A DNA stretch of 62,343 nucleotides from Candidatus Avibacteroides excrementipullorum (lineage in GTDB: Bacteria > Bacteroidota > Bacteroidia > Bacteroidales > Bacteroidaceae): assembly GCA_018711405.1 (NCBI GenBank), contig DVIH01000089.1, forward strand, positions 1-62,343. The letters run 5' to 3'. Position 1 is the stretch's first letter. The number at the start of each line of letters is the position of its first letter. The notes beneath the pieces were generated by a model. It was not told the DNA's origin. It saw only the letters and a list, made by a program, of their open reading frames with translations, and did not search any database. Of this stretch, positions 7,022 to 15,156 are shown one piece after another. The position numbers were made by a program, and so were the translations under genes.

Positions 7022-8104
7022 ATGGCTAAAGAAGTAGTATTAATGAAGGGTAACGAAGCAATTGCTCGCGCCGCTGTATTGTGCGGAGCCGATGCATATT
7101 TCGGATATCCTATCACTCCACAATCGGAAGTTCTTGAGACTCTTGCAGAACTGAAACCATGGGAAACGACCGGTATGGTGGTTTTGCAGGCTGAGAGTGA
7201 AGTTTCTGCAATAAATATGGTTTACGGAGGTGCGGCAACCGGAAAAATGGTGATGACTTCATCTTCAAGTCCCGGCGTGAGCCTTAAACAGGAAGGTGTA
7301 TCCTACATTGCAGGTGCAGAGTTGCCTTGCCTTATTGTGAATGTCATGCGTGGCGGTCCGGGACTTGGCACAATCCAACCGAGCCAGGCAGACTATTTCC
7401 AGACCACTAAGGGCGGCGGACACGGTGACTACAGGCTCATAGCTTTGGCTCCGGCTTCCGTACAGGAAATGGCAGACTTTGTGCAATTGGGATTTGACTT
7501 GGCATTCAAATACAGAAATCCTGCAATCATATTGGCAGACGGTGTTATCGGACAGATGATGGAAAAGGTGGTTTTACCCGACCAGAAACCGCGTCTGACA
7601 GAAGAAGAAGTCATAGCAAGATGCCCATGGGCTGCAAACGGAAAGAGAAAAGGTGCAGCCAACAATATAATAACTTCATTGGAGCTTGATCCTGCTAAAA
7701 TGGAAGTGAGAAACATTCACTTGCAGGAGAAATATAAGGAAATAGAGAAAAATGAAGTCCGTTATGAAGAAATAATGTGTGATGATGCTGAATATCTGAT
7801 TGTGGCATTCGGCTCTTGTGCGCGTATCGGACAGAAAGCTTTGGAACTTGCCCGCGAACAAGGCATAAAGGTGGGACTCTTGCGCCCCATAACACTTTGG
7901 CCTTTCCCGACCGCACCTATAGCAAAATATGCAGATAAGGTTAAAGGTATGCTGTCGCTTGAACTTAATGCCGGACAAATGATTGAAGATATCAAGCTGG
8001 CTGTTAACGGAAAAGTGAAAGTCGAGCACTTCGGACGTCTGGGCGGTATAGTACCCGATCCGGATGAAGTAGTGACGGCATTAAAAGAGAAATTAATAAA
8101 ATAA
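7022..8104 (+). CDS. korA: 2-oxoacid:ferredoxin oxidoreductase, alpha subunit (KorA/VorB type)
   Basis: 360 aa. Contains the pyrimidine-binding fold of the TPP enzyme (GNEAIARAAVLCGADAYFGYPITPQSE, about residues 9-35), the acceptor loop MTSSSSPGVSLKQEG, and the C-terminal transketolase-like domain (FGSCARIGQKALELAREQGIKVGLLRP). The length fits single-domain alpha subunits of 2-oxoglutarate or branched-chain (VorB) oxidoreductases; sequence alone does not settle the substrate. Twelve bp after korD and 8 bp before the small membrane protein gene, so clearly co-transcribed. Confidence 0.9.
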   Translation: MAKEVVLMKGNEAIARAAVLCGADAYFGYPITPQSEVLETLAELKPWETTGMVVLQAESEVSAINMVYGGAATGKMVMTSSSSPGVSLKQEGVSYIAGAELPCLIVNVMRGGPGLGTIQPSQADYFQTTKGGGHGDYRLIALAPASVQEMADFVQLGFDLAFKYRNPAIILADGVIGQMMEKVVLPDQKPRLTEEEVIARCPWAANGKRKGAANNIITSLELDPAKMEVRNIHLQEKYKEIEKNEVRYEEIMCDDAEYLIVAFGSCARIGQKALELAREQGIKVGLLRPITLWPFPTAPIAKYADKVKGMLSLELNAGQMIEDIKLAVNGKVKVEHFGRLGGIVPDPDEVVTALKEKLIK

Positions 8105-8112
8105 ACAAATTA

Positions 8113-8280
8113 ATGGATACGGATAAAATTAGAAAATGGCTTAACGCCTTGTTCATGATAGGGGCTTTGGCTTCTGTCATACTGTATTTCGCAATGGACG
8201 ACAAACAGGTGTTCTTTTATGTATGTCTCACGTCCTTATGTCTGAAAGTAGTGGAATTTTTTATCCGTTTCACACGTTAA
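8113..8280 (+). CDS. 55-residue two-helix membrane protein inside the kor operon
   Basis: Translates as MDTDKIRKWLNALFMIGALA, then SVILYFAMDDKQVFFYVCLT, then SLCLKVVEFFIRFTR. Two hydrophobic stretches (about residues 10-27 and 33-51) are joined by a short acidic turn (MDDKQ), with positive ends, as expected for a hairpin with both ends in the cytoplasm. It fits exactly between korA (8 bp before) and korB (12 bp after) on the same strand, so it must be co-transcribed. Family not recognised. A membrane-anchoring or assembly role for the oxidoreductase is possible but inferred from position alone. Confidence 0.75.
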   Translation: MDTDKIRKWLNALFMIGALASVILYFAMDDKQVFFYVCLTSLCLKVVEFFIRFTR

Positions 8281-8292
8281 AAAACAGCATCT

Positions 8293-9057
8293 ATGAATAT
8301 AGAAGATATAGTAAAACCTGAAAATTTGGTTTACAAGAAACCGGCTCTTTTGAATGATAACACTATGCACTATTGTCCGGGATGCAGTCACGGAGTGGTG
8401 CATAAACTGATAGCCGAAGTGATAGAAGAAATGGGCTTGGAAAACAAGTCTGTGGGTGTTTCACCGGTGGGATGCGCAGTGTTCATCTACAACTACCTTG
8501 ACATAGACTGGGAAGAGGCAGCCCACGGACGTGCTCCTGCTGTAGCTACAGCAATCAAACGTCTCTGGCCGGACAGACTGGTGTTCACTTATCAGGGTGA
8601 TGGCGACTTGGCTGCAATCGGAACGGCTGAAACCATACATGCGTTGAACAGAGGCGAGAACATTACAATCATCTTTATCAACAACGCCATTTACGGTATG
8701 ACCGGAGGTCAGATGGCGCCGACTACTCTGATAGGCATGAAGACAGCCACATGTCCTTACGGACGTGATCCGAAGATACAGGGATATCCGTTGAAGATAA
8801 CTGAAATCGCAGCTCATCTGGAAGGTACAGCCTATGTTACACGTCAGTCAGTGCAGAATCCTGCCGCCATAAGGAAAGCTAAAAAGGCAATCAGAAAAGC
8901 CTTTGAAAATTCCATGAACGGTAAAGGTTCCAATCTCGTAGAGATAGTGGCTACTTGCAACTCCGGCTGGAAGATGTCTCCGGAAAAGGCAAATAAATGG
9001 ATGGAGGAAAACATGTTCCCGTTCTATCCTCTTGGAGATCTTAAAGACAAAGAATAA
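8293..9057 (+). CDS. korB: 2-oxoacid:ferredoxin oxidoreductase, beta subunit (TPP-binding)
   Basis: 254 aa. Binds the thiamine diphosphate cofactor. The segment YCPGCSHGVVHKL carries the CxxC/H beta-subunit signature, and GDGDLAAIGTAETIHALNRGENITIIFINNAIYGMTGGQM is the TPP/Mg motif (GDG...NN) with its GMTGGQ continuation. Length is typical of KorB. It follows the small membrane protein gene and is followed by korC after 19 bp. Together with korA it forms the catalytic heterodimer that decarboxylates the 2-oxoacid. Confidence 0.92.
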   Translation: MNIEDIVKPENLVYKKPALLNDNTMHYCPGCSHGVVHKLIAEVIEEMGLENKSVGVSPVGCAVFIYNYLDIDWEEAAHGRAPAVATAIKRLWPDRLVFTYQGDGDLAAIGTAETIHALNRGENITIIFINNAIYGMTGGQMAPTTLIGMKTATCPYGRDPKIQGYPLKITEIAAHLEGTAYVTRQSVQNPAAIRKAKKAIRKAFENSMNGKGSNLVEIVATCNSGWKMSPEKANKWMEENMFPFYPLGDLKDKE

Positions 9058-9076
9058 TAATTAAAAAAGTAACACA

Positions 9077-9619
9077 ATGAAACTCGAAATAATTATTGCA
9101 GGATTCGGCGGACAGGGAGTTCTTTCTATGGGAAAAATTCTTGCATATGCAGGATTGATGGAAGATAAAGAAGTGACTTGGATGCCTGCATACGGACCTG
9201 AACAGAGAGGCGGTACCGCTAATGTTACGGTAATAGTCAGCGATGATAAAATATCATCTCCCATATTGAGCAGCTATGATGTGGCTATCGTTTTGAACCA
9301 ACCGTCTTTGGAAAAATTTGAAAGCAAAGTAAAACCGGGCGGCATAATCATATATGACAGCAACGGTATCGTTGAACCTCCTACGAGAAAAGATGTTGAA
9401 ATATACAGGATAGACGCTATGGAGGCAGCCAATGAAATGAACAATACGAAAGCTTTCAATATGATTGTATTGGGCGGATTGTTGAAACTCAGACCGGTTG
9501 TCACCATTGAAAGTGTGATGAAAGGCTTGAAGAAATCGTTGCCGGAACGTCATCACCATCTTTTGCCGATGAACGAGCAGGCCATAATGAAAGGTATGGA
9601 AATAATAAAGAAGGCATAA
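9077..9619 (+). CDS. korC: 2-oxoacid:ferredoxin oxidoreductase, gamma subunit
   Basis: 180 aa. The N-terminus IIIAGFGGQGVLSMGKILAYAG, followed by TWMPAYGPEQRGGTANVTVIVSD, is the signature of the gamma (POR_N-like catalytic gamma) subunit, which binds the CoA side of the active site. Length is normal. It is the last gene of the operon; a strong terminator follows 40 bp after the stop. Confidence 0.92.
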   Translation: MKLEIIIAGFGGQGVLSMGKILAYAGLMEDKEVTWMPAYGPEQRGGTANVTVIVSDDKISSPILSSYDVAIVLNQPSLEKFESKVKPGGIIIYDSNGIVEPPTRKDVEIYRIDAMEAANEMNNTKAFNMIVLGGLLKLRPVVTIESVMKGLKKSLPERHHHLLPMNEQAIMKGMEIIKKA

Positions 9620-9654
9620 TGCTTGCAAAGGCATTGCTATAGTTCGATTTTTAT

Positions 9655-9704
9655 AAAAGACGGGAATTTGCATAAATACGCATTATGGAATTCCCGTCTT
9701 TTTT
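9655..9704 (+). terminator. Terminator of the kor operon
   Basis: GACGGGAATT (9659-9668) pairs with AATTCCCGTC (9689-9698), extended by flanking AAAA/TTTT to about 14 bp, followed by six T. It lies inside the open upstream part of the next reading frame, which is why that frame's first ATG at 9623 is not used. Confidence 0.92.
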
Positions 9705-9733
9705 CATATCTGTTTTTTTATTTGGATATAGCT

Positions 9734-12049
9734 ATGAGTAAGATTTATAATGGGATTGTAAGTTTGGTTTTAATGTCGTGCGCACTGTTCTTTTCCGGAT
9801 GCGAGGAGCAGCAGGACAGTGACAGCATTACGCTCGCGCCCGACACGAAAGAGTCTTATACTTTTTATGCGAATGAGACCGGAGGCAACGTGATAGGTTT
9901 TACGTCATCGGGAGAGTGGACTGCCTATGTGAATTATGATGCAGAAAGTAGCGATATGAATGCATCAGGCGAATGGATAACTTTGAGCGAATATGGTGGA
10001 GGTGCCGGAGAATGTTCGTTCAGTCTTTATGTGGATGTGAACGAGACCGGAGAGGAGCGTAAAGCCGCTGTTACCATACAGTCAGGTATGGCTTCTGTGT
10101 CAATACCTGTGGTTCAGAAAGCAGAAGAGGGGCAGGGCGACAGCCCGAACCTGTCGCCAGTGACATACGACCGGAAAGCCCCGTTTGTGGAACTGGTGGG
10201 CGACAGTTCGCTCATAACGCTTCCTGCATCGGAAGTCTGGCCTATAGAGATAGTCGTGCGCACCAACCTTATAGAACCACGTGTGGTGCTTGATCGTCCG
10301 GACAATGACTCTTACAACATGGGTGTTGTTTCTGACTTCTCCTCGCCGGATGAAGACTGGCAGTGCCGTTTGTCTCTGGAAATCACTACAAACGCTTCTG
10401 ACAGTGTGATAAACGGAGAATTGCAGTTTTATGATAAAAACGACAAGTTAGTAAAATCTTTCAAAGTCGTACAGGAGGCAGGAGCTGTGAGCAGGATAAT
10501 GGAAGTGAAGTCGGATGTGGGCAGGCTGACATTCGTGGTGGAGTCGAGCGAGAAGACCGGCATGATCATGTACGGACTTTCCGACAGAAGGCTTGAGACG
10601 GATGAGGACATAGAGAATTTCATAAAGAACAATTCTGAAGAAAAAAGGCTGGATGCCGGTAATAAGACTTACGAACTTACATTTGAAGGATTGGAGCCTG
10701 CCACCACTTATTATCTGTATTTACAGTCTATGATAGATGGCTCGAACGGCGACTGGCACATTTTGGAACGTGAAGCCACTACGAGCGCACTCGAAAGCAA
10801 GCACGACCTTGTGCTTGAAGTCGTGGCCAATCCTGCCAACGGATTTACCGTAGTGTTGCCGTTTTCGGGAGTGGTGGACGGCACCATCGACTGGGGAGAC
10901 GGGACTGTGGAAAAGGCGGATTCCTTTTCAACGCAACATAAATATGACGTAACGTCTGCCACCACCTTTGAGGTGCGCTTCAGCGGCAAACTTACCATGC
11001 TCAGCCTGCCCCACTATTCGGCCAGTGCTACAGAAAGCACTTTGACGAAGGTGAAGCAATGGGGCTATACCGGACTGACTTATATTGACTTGTCCGGCTA
11101 TACCAGCCTTACGGAAATCGCGCCCGATACTGAAGGAGCGTTCTCGCAGATGGAGCATTTCGGCAAAGATCCTTATGCGGGCAGTTTCAGCGAGACTGGC
11201 ATCACGTCCGTACCCGAAGGATTTTTCGACTATGCAGTGAATGCGACCAGCTTTGACAGCACGTTCGGCGACTGTGTGAATCTGACGGAAATACCGGCAG
11301 GCCTGTTCAAAAACAACAACAAAGCCAAATCTTTCAACGGTACTTTCTCTGGATGCAAGAACTTGAAAGAGATAGACGGCGACATCTTTGCCGGATGTAC
11401 TGAGGTGGAAAGTTTCGAGTTGACGTTTTACGATTGCGAGGCTTTGGAATCCGTTCCCGGCGAATTGTTTGCCGACTGCCGCAATGTTACATCTTTCGAG
11501 GGCACTTTCAACAGCTGTTCCTCTTTGAGAACTCTGCCGGCAGAGCTGTTTTCCAATTGCCCGAATGTGTTGTACTTTGGCATGTGTCGCGCAAGAGATT
11601 ATTCATCGTATCGCGGCGGATTGGGCGTGTTTGATGGCTGCACATCGTTGGAAAGCATACCCGAAGACCTTTTTGCGGCAAACAGAGCCGTGATAGATTT
11701 TTCCTATGCGTTCAAAGGTTGCAAGGCTTTACGTGAAATTCCGCAGAACCTGTTCGCGGAAGCGCATGTCACGACAGGCGAGGGTATGTTTTCCTACTGC
11801 ACATCGCTGACAGGCATTCCGGCATCGCTGTTTGATGCCAGCAGGCAGCTGACCAATGTGCGCGAGATGTTTGCCGGCTGTGTCAACCTCACCGGCGAGT
11901 CTCCCTATACGTTGGTAGACGGCGTGAAAGTGCATCTGTATGAGAGAGGCGATTATCCTATGGAGTTTGTGGAGATAAACCAGTATAGCGGCTGTTTCGA
12001 CGGATGTACCGGATTGTCCGACTATGATGCCATAAACGCCGTGTGGTGA
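9734..12049 (+). CDS. Surface lipoprotein: BACON domain plus BspA-like repeats
   Basis: 771 aa. Start at MSKIYNGIVSL (9734); an earlier in-frame ATG lies before the korC terminator. The N-terminus is a lipoprotein signal with lipobox FSGC (Cys23), followed by EEQQDSD, an acidic stretch like Bacteroidetes surface-export signals. Order: BACON domain (about residues 35-130), a linker domain, a fibronectin-III-like domain ending in TYYLYLQSM, a region with DWGDGTVE, and then about eight repeats of 23-25 residues of the form F..TF..C..L..IP..LF..C, as in TSFDSTFGDCVNLTEIPAGLF and SFELTFYDCEALESVPGELF. The repeats resemble BspA/DUF285 leucine-rich repeats used in adhesion. The ligand is unknown. 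Probably monocistronic. Confidence 0.85.
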   Translation: MSKIYNGIVSLVLMSCALFFSGCEEQQDSDSITLAPDTKESYTFYANETGGNVIGFTSSGEWTAYVNYDAESSDMNASGEWITLSEYGGGAGECSFSLYVDVNETGEERKAAVTIQSGMASVSIPVVQKAEEGQGDSPNLSPVTYDRKAPFVELVGDSSLITLPASEVWPIEIVVRTNLIEPRVVLDRPDNDSYNMGVVSDFSSPDEDWQCRLSLEITTNASDSVINGELQFYDKNDKLVKSFKVVQEAGAVSRIMEVKSDVGRLTFVVESSEKTGMIMYGLSDRRLETDEDIENFIKNNSEEKRLDAGNKTYELTFEGLEPATTYYLYLQSMIDGSNGDWHILEREATTSALESKHDLVLEVVANPANGFTVVLPFSGVVDGTIDWGDGTVEKADSFSTQHKYDVTSATTFEVRFSGKLTMLSLPHYSASATESTLTKVKQWGYTGLTYIDLSGYTSLTEIAPDTEGAFSQMEHFGKDPYAGSFSETGITSVPEGFFDYAVNATSFDSTFGDCVNLTEIPAGLFKNNNKAKSFNGTFSGCKNLKEIDGDIFAGCTEVESFELTFYDCEALESVPGELFADCRNVTSFEGTFNSCSSLRTLPAELFSNCPNVLYFGMCRARDYSSYRGGLGVFDGCTSLESIPEDLFAANRAVIDFSYAFKGCKALREIPQNLFAEAHVTTGEGMFSYCTSLTGIPASLFDASRQLTNVREMFAGCVNLTGESPYTLVDGVKVHLYERGDYPMEFVEINQYSGCFDGCTGLSDYDAINAVW

Positions 12050-12090
12050 CATAGCTATATGATTGACCCGGCTGGCTGATGATGCCCGCA

Positions 12091-12123
12091 CAGCGCCGCT
12101 TGCCTGCAAAGACAGCGGCGCTG
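12091..12123. terminator. GC hairpin after the lipoprotein gene
   Basis: CAGCGCCGCT (12091-12100) pairs perfectly over 10 bp with AGCGGCGCTG (12114-12123). No T-run follows, so it is a weak terminator or mRNA 3' stabiliser. Confidence 0.5.
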
Positions 12124-12178
12124 ATCGTATATGCCTGGTTTTCAGGCTGTGCTGAAATCCTTTTTTACCTTGTCCGGG

Positions 12179-12266
12179 GATCGGCTCGGTCTTCGCCTGG
12201 GATCGAGCCGATCCCAAGCGAAGATGGCGTACATCCCGGGCGAAGATGGCGCACATCCCGGGCGGG
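12179..12266. repeat. 22-bp modular repeat array 2 (4 units)
   Basis: Units start at 12179, 12201, 12223 and 12245. The cores are GATCGGCTCGGTC, GATCGAGCCGATC, GATGGCGTACATC and GATGGCGCACATC. The linkers are TTCGCCTGG, CCAAGCGAA, CCGGGCGAA and CCGGGCGGG. GGGATCGGCTCG (12177-12188) pairs perfectly over 12 bp with CGAGCCGATCCC (12204-12215). The array lies between the lipoprotein gene and the MATE gene, about 130 bp before the MATE promoter. Confidence 0.9.
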
Positions 12267-12395
12267 GGGTAATTTGCCTTGAATCAGGATGGCTGAAACC
12301 GTTTCCTGCTGTTTGGTTTTTGCTTACCCTTAATCCTTATGACTTAAAATTGTTAATAATATTTCCCCGCAAATTAGTGACTGTTGAAATTTTTG

Positions 12396-12403
12396 TACTT
12401 TTG
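12396..12403 (+). promoter_or_regulatory. Probable -7 box for the MATE gene
   Basis: TACTTTTG fits TAnnTTTG exactly. No perfect TTTG is found 19 bp upstream. Transcription would start near 12410 and give a leader of roughly 85 nt. Confidence 0.5.
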
Positions 12404-12404
12404 C

Positions 12405-12470
12405 ACGCCGAATTTCAAAATCCGGCGTTTTTGTTGCCGGCTGTTCATTGCATGCCGTTTGCCGGCTTTT
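12405..12470 (+). promoter_or_regulatory. Two terminator-like hairpins in the MATE leader
   Basis: ACGCCG (12405-12410) pairs with CGGCGT (12423-12428), with further A/T pairing inside, then a T-run. GCCGGC (12436-12441) pairs with GCCGGC (12461-12466), then TTTT. Both lie between the predicted -7 box and the MATE start at 12495, where they could attenuate transcription. Control by attenuation is inference. Part of the first arm may lie at or before the transcription start. Confidence 0.45.
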
Positions 12471-12494
12471 CTTTGTAATGCTAATTGTTATCTT

Positions 12495-13853
12495 ATGGAA
12501 CAGAAAATACCTGCTGAGTTGGGAACCGGAAATATAGGCAAATTGCTTTTGCAGTATGCGGTTCCTTCCATCATCGCGATGACTGCTTCATCGCTTTATA
12601 ACATGATAGACAGTATATTCATAGGTCGGGGCGTGGGGGCTAACGCCATATCGGGGCTTGCGCTTACTTTCCCGCTGATGAATATGGCTTCGGCGTTCGG
12701 CACGCTGGTGGGAGTGGGAGCCACGACGCTTTTTTCGGTGAAGCTCGGACAGAAAGATTATGACACGGCACGTAGGGTGCTGGGCAATGTCATGGTGCTC
12801 AACTTTGTCATTGGTCTGGCTCTTACTGTGGTGACGCTGAGTTTCCTCGATCCTATTCTTTATTTCTTCGGCGCGAGCGAGAACACTATCCCGTATGCGA
12901 GGGACTACATGAAAATCATCCTTGCGGGCAATGTGGTGACGCACATGTATTTCGGCATGAACTCTCTGTTGCGTTCGGCAGGACATCCCGGCATGGCTAT
13001 GGGAACCACCATATTCACTGTGGCGGTCAATATCATTTTGGCTCCGATATTCATATTCGCATGCGACTGGGGCATCGAGGGTGCTGCCATTGCCACCGTG
13101 CTGGCTCAGACGCTGGCTTTGCTGTGGCTGTTCAAGGTGTTCAGCAACAAATCGGAAGTGGTGCATATAGACAAGAGCATCTTCCGCCTGAAGAAGAAGA
13201 TAGTGATGTCGTCTCTGGCCATAGGCATGGCGCCTTTCCTGATGAACCTGGCTGCGTGCCTCATAGTGATTCTTATAAACTTGGGGTTGAAGAAACATGG
13301 CGGCGACATGGCCATAGGCGCTTACGGCATAGTCAACAGGCTGGCTTTCCTGTTTGTCATGATAGTCATGGGGCTGACGCAGGGCATGCAGCCCATCGTG
13401 GGCTACAATTATGGTGCGAGAAATATAGAGAGGGTCATAGCCACTTTCAAGAAGACTGCTTTCTGGGGAGTGGTCATTACGTCGTGCGGCTTCATTGTGG
13501 GTGAGTTGTTTCCCCGATATGCAGTGTCGCTCTTTACCACCGATGGCACTCTGACCGATTTGGCCGTGAGAGGACTGCGCATAGTGTTTGCTTTGTATCC
13601 CATTGTCGGTTTCCAGATAGTCACTTCCAACTTTTTCCAGAGCATAGGCATGGTGAAAAAGTCCATATTGCTTTCTCTTTCCCGCCAATGCCTCATACTG
13701 ATACCTTGTCTGTTTATCCTGCCCGAGATATGGGGACAGACCGGCGTGTGGGTGAGCATACCTATTGCCGATGGTTTTGCCGGGATTCTGGCGGCCATTG
13801 TCCTGATGTTGCAGATAAAGAGTTTCCGCAGGGGGGAATACAAGGCTCTTTGA
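12495..13853 (+). CDS. MATE family efflux transporter
   Basis: 452 aa, about 12 hydrophobic segments, the normal MATE size. Inner-membrane exporter of cationic drugs or metabolites driven by Na+ or H+. MATE features: LLQYAVPSIIAMTASSLYNMIDSIFIGRGVGANAISGLALTFPL near the N-terminus and its counterpart GAYGIVNRLAFLFVMIVMGLTQGMQPIVGYNYGA in the second half, the internal duplication typical of the family. Start taken at MEQKIPAELGTGN (12495); the frame is open from 12384, but that stretch is promoter and leader hairpins. It converges with cobU, with only 9 bp between the stops. Substrate unknown. Confidence 0.92.
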   Translation: MEQKIPAELGTGNIGKLLLQYAVPSIIAMTASSLYNMIDSIFIGRGVGANAISGLALTFPLMNMASAFGTLVGVGATTLFSVKLGQKDYDTARRVLGNVMVLNFVIGLALTVVTLSFLDPILYFFGASENTIPYARDYMKIILAGNVVTHMYFGMNSLLRSAGHPGMAMGTTIFTVAVNIILAPIFIFACDWGIEGAAIATVLAQTLALLWLFKVFSNKSEVVHIDKSIFRLKKKIVMSSLAIGMAPFLMNLAACLIVILINLGLKKHGGDMAIGAYGIVNRLAFLFVMIVMGLTQGMQPIVGYNYGARNIERVIATFKKTAFWGVVITSCGFIVGELFPRYAVSLFTTDGTLTDLAVRGLRIVFALYPIVGFQIVTSNFFQSIGMVKKSILLSLSRQCLILIPCLFILPEIWGQTGVWVSIPIADGFAGILAAIVLMLQIKSFRRGEYKAL

Positions 13854-13862
13854 CCGTGCGGG

Positions 13863-14372
13863 TTATTTCACCTTTAGCGGTATGCCGCTTATCATGAAAT
13901 AGACTTCATCGGCTTTCGATGCTATGTACTGGTTGGCATAGCCTTGCAGGTCGGTGAATGACCTTTGCAGTGCGTTGCCGGCTACGCCTCCGAGACCTAT
14001 TTCATTGGTCACGAATATGTATACGGCATCACGGCCGGTAAATCTGTCGAACTCGTCTTTCAGCTCTGACAGCGAAAGGTTGACATCAGAGTTGCAATCC
14101 ATGAAGAAGTTGGTGCACCACAGTGTCACACAGTCTATGACTACGGTTTTTCCCGTCATGTCGTGCAGGCTCAGGTGCTTTTCTTCTTCTATGTTGGTCC
14201 ATTCCGGGCCTCTGTTTCTTTTGTGTTTCTCCACTCTTTGGCGAAACTCCTCATCCCAGACCTTTGCGGTGGCCATATAGACGGGATTCCGGCTCAGTTC
14301 GTGTGCTTTGTGTTCGGCGAATGCGCTTTTCCCGGATCTTTGTCCTCCGGTGACGAGTATTATTTTCTTCAT
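13863..14372 (-). CDS. cobU: Adenosylcobinamide kinase / guanylyltransferase
   Basis: 169 aa. Phosphorylates adenosylcobinamide and then transfers GMP from GTP, a late step in cobalamin assembly and salvage. P-loop GGQRSGKS (residues 9-16), the guanylylation histidine in RVEKHKRNR (H50), and NEIGLGG are all in place at the usual length. Other cob genes (cobT, cobS, cobC) usually sit beside it in Bacteroidales but none is found here; the adjacent divergent gene is a phosphoglycerate mutase. No cobalamin riboswitch was recognised. B12 supply is relevant because a B12-dependent metH lies at 25.5 kb. Confidence 0.93.
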   Translation of the reverse strand: MKKIILVTGGQRSGKSAFAEHKAHELSRNPVYMATAKVWDEEFRQRVEKHKRNRGPEWTNIEEEKHLSLHDMTGKTVVIDCVTLWCTNFFMDCNSDVNLSLSELKDEFDRFTGRDAVYIFVTNEIGLGGVAGNALQRSFTDLQGYANQYIASKADEVYFMISGIPLKVK

Positions 14373-14401
14373 TTTGACTAATGCCGTTTTTTTAGGTTCT
14401 G

Positions 14402-14428
14402 CAAATTTAGGAAAATATTGTAATTTTG
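14402..14428. promoter_or_regulatory. Divergent promoters of cobU and gpmA
   Basis: TAAATTTG on the minus strand (CAAATTTA, 14402-14409) faces cobU. TAATTTTG (14421-14428) on the plus strand faces gpmA. Both match TAnnTTTG. They are only 11 bp apart, so each promoter's -33 region overlaps the other's -7 box and the two should compete for polymerase. Confidence 0.6.
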
Positions 14429-14446
14429 CGGGATTTATTTTTTGCG

Positions 14447-15154
14447 ATGAAAAAGATTGTACTGTTGAGACACGGGGAAAGTGTGTGGAACAATGAAGGC
14501 CGCATCACCGGGTGGACCGACATAGGTTTGAGCGACAAAGGGCGTGATGAGGCCTGCAGGGCCGGACGGCTGTTGCGGCTCGGCGGCATTCGTGCGGATG
14601 TGGCATTCGTGTCGATGCTGGTCCGTGCGGAAGACACTTTGGACATATTGCTTTCCGGCTTGGATTACAGACCTGAAATACATAGGTCGTGGCGGCTCAA
14701 CGAGCGGCATTTCGGACTTTTGCAAGGCATGACTTATGGGGAGATAGCATCGCATTACGGCGAGGAGAGGTATAAATCCATGGTTTACGGTTATGATACG
14801 CCTGTGCCGCAGATGCCGCTGTCCGACCGGCGTCATCCTGTCAATTCGGCACGCTACGCTTCGGTCTCTCCCGGTTTGCTGCCCGGAGGAGAATCCTTTC
14901 ATGACATGATGCTGCGTGTGCGCGGCGTGTGGGAGGAGGATATCATGCCTGCTTTGGCCGGATGCTCCGCGGTGCTTGTCGTGTCGCATGGCAATGTGCT
15001 CGGCGGGATACTCCGCTTGGTGAAAGGGCTTTCCGACGACATGGCGGCATCGTTCATATTGCCCAATGCTGCCCCGTTGGTGCTTGAGTTTGATGACAGT
15101 CTTCATTTCGCAAGAGACTATATGTTGGATTGCAATGATACATTGTGTAGGTGA
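14447..15154 (+). CDS. gpmA: 2,3-bisphosphoglycerate-dependent phosphoglycerate mutase
   Basis: 235 aa. Interconverts 3- and 2-phosphoglycerate through a phosphohistidine. LLRHGESVWNNEGRITGWTDIGLS carries the catalytic RHG (H9), NERHFGLLQGMTYGEIASHYGEE is the family's second block, and VVSHGNVLGGILR holds the second catalytic histidine. These longer blocks distinguish it from CobC-type alpha-ribazole phosphatases, which was the alternative given the adjacent cobU. Start chosen at MKKIVLLRHGE (14447); upstream codons lie next to the promoter. The AEC transporter gene follows 2 bp after the stop. Confidence 0.92.
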   Translation: MKKIVLLRHGESVWNNEGRITGWTDIGLSDKGRDEACRAGRLLRLGGIRADVAFVSMLVRAEDTLDILLSGLDYRPEIHRSWRLNERHFGLLQGMTYGEIASHYGEERYKSMVYGYDTPVPQMPLSDRRHPVNSARYASVSPGLLPGGESFHDMMLRVRGVWEEDIMPALAGCSAVLVVSHGNVLGGILRLVKGLSDDMAASFILPNAAPLVLEFDDSLHFARDYMLDCNDTLCR

Positions 15155-15156
15155 TT

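Noticed and set aside
14447-15154. cobC (alpha-ribazole phosphatase)
   Set aside because: Neighbouring cobU suggested it, but the length and the ERHFG and ITGWTD blocks are those of phosphoglycerate mutase.
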